The translations under genes were made by a program, and so were the position numbers. From positions 1-5,628 of the forward strand of contig CATILC010000201.1 in the NCBI GenBank assembly GCA_949516455.1: a stretch of 5,628 nucleotides of DNA, written 5' to 3'. Numbering within the stretch: the stretch's first letter is position 1; each line of letters begins with the position of its first letter. The stretch comes from Flavobacteriia bacterium. GTDB lineage: Bacteria; Bacteroidota; Bacteroidia; Flavobacteriales; Schleiferiaceae. Shown piece by piece: positions 4,919 to 5,628 of this stretch. The notes below the pieces were generated by a model. It made no database searches. It had not been told where the DNA came from and saw only the letters and a list, made by a program, of their open reading frames with translations.

Positions 4919-5628
4919 TGGAAACAGGCTGCCTCTACCTCATCCCCAGCTTGATTGCCAACGTACCGCCTCTGGAAGTCATCCCGTTGTCGGTAAAAAA
5001 GGTCATCGACAGCACCCAGCACTTCATTGTCGAAAATGAAAAAAGCGGACGCGCCTTCATCAAAAAAGTCGTTCCTGGGAAAGATCAGTCTGCTCTGATC
5101 ATCCATTTATTGAACAAGTTCACGACTGAATCTGAATTGGACGATCTCCTCCTGCCTTGTGCAGAAGGGCATCCAGTGGGGCTGATCTCTGATGCGGGGG
5201 CCCCTTCAGTGGCCGACCCAGGCAGCTCGATCGTCAGCAGGGCCTACCAGAGAAATATTCGCGTCTCTCCACTGTCGGGCCCATCGAGCATACTGATGGC
5301 CGTCATGGCCAGCGGAATGAACGGGCAGGACTTTGCCTTCGTGGGCTACATTCCGATCGATCGGGCAGAGCGCAGAAATAGGCTGCGGGATCTTGAACGG
5401 CACTCGAGGAAAACGGGACAGTCCCAGTTTTTCATGGAAACTCCGTATCGCAACGACAAGTTGTTCGCGGACCTGCTCGCCACCCTTCCATCGGATGTTC
5501 GTCTCTGCGTGGCCCGGAACATCAGCCATTCAGACGAATTCATCCGAACCATGACCGTCGGCGAGTGGAAACATCAGAAGCTGGACCTGCACAAACAACC
5601 CACTATTTTCGGACTGGACGCACGAACA
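4918..5628 (+). CDS. RsmI-like SAM-dependent methyltransferase (tetrapyrrole methylase family), 3' end cut off
   Basis: The frame is open from the ATG at 4918 to the right edge, giving 237 codons without a stop. The protein begins METGCLYLIPSLIANVPPLE, the first strand of a TP_methylase domain. It has LISDAGAPSVADPG at residues 89-102, matching the SDAGTPxxxDPG block of RsmI. SGPSSILMAVMASG (from about residue 120) is the second SAM-site motif, and FVGYIP follows. RsmI 2'-O-methylates C1402 of 16S rRNA. This protein differs from canonical RsmI in its N-terminal half (VENEKSGRAFIKKV) and lacks a long C-terminal extension so far. It fits the shorter RsmI-like paralogue common in Bacteroidota, usually around 235-240 residues, so only a few residues and the stop are probably missing. 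The rRNA target is therefore inferred, not certain. The one-base overlap with the phosphatase stop implies coupled translation. An opposing minus-strand frame at 5206-5529 is treated as non-coding. Confidence 0.92.
   Translation, partial: METGCLYLIPSLIANVPPLEVIPLSVKKVIDSTQHFIVENEKSGRAFIKKVVPGKDQSALIIHLLNKFTTESELDDLLLPCAEGHPVGLISDAGAPSVADPGSSIVSRAYQRNIRVSPLSGPSSILMAVMASGMNGQDFAFVGYIPIDRAERRNRLRDLERHSRKTGQSQFFMETPYRNDKLFADLLATLPSDVRLCVARNISHSDEFIRTMTVGEWKHQKLDLHKQPTIFGLDART

Noticed and set aside
5206..5529. Minus-strand frame opposite the methylase gene
   Set aside because: The plus strand carries clear TP_methylase motifs across the same bases; the minus-strand translation has none.

Overview
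The window looks like chromosomal housekeeping DNA from a member of the Bacteroidota, probably a flavobacterium-like lineage with roughly balanced base composition. The main evidence is a secreted protein ending in a type IX secretion (T9SS, Por) sorting tail, a secretion route confined to this phylum and its close relatives. Supporting evidence is a short RsmI-like methylase in the form common in Bacteroidota, and the lack of strong Shine-Dalgarno sequences before most genes. Seven protein genes are visible, two of them cut by the window edges. I see no RNA gene, insertion sequence, CRISPR array or integration site.

Left part (1-758): the last 91 codons of selD (selenide, water dikinase) run on the plus strand. 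They converge on a small minus-strand gene for an unrecognised lipoprotein. The two coding ends overlap by 7 bases. A 106-base divergent intergenic region (759-864) separates the lipoprotein gene from everything to its right and should carry promoters for both directions. It also holds a 7-bp inverted repeat.

Middle part (865-3944): a 710-residue exported protein has a signal peptide, a large region resembling secreted beta-propeller-like proteins, one SprB-like cysteine-containing module and a T9SS tail. Only 5 bases later starts an isopenicillin-N-synthase-family Fe(II) oxygenase with a complete His-Asp-His and Arg-x-Ser set. Its substrate cannot be read from the sequence.

Right part (3982-5628): smpB (trans-translation), a low-molecular-weight protein-tyrosine phosphatase and a tetrapyrrole-methylase-family (RsmI-like) SAM-dependent methyltransferase follow on the same strand. 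The gaps are 28 bases and then a 1-base stop/start overlap. From 865 to the right edge all genes point the same way with gaps of at most 37 bases, so one or two transcription units are likely. The last three genes suggest ribosome rescue, rRNA modification and phosphate signalling, but only SmpB has a role that can be stated firmly.

I did not find a clearly new system. The points most worth a second look are the tight pairing of the T9SS cargo with an orphan oxygenase, the SprB-like module in that cargo, and the smpB/phosphatase/methylase cluster.
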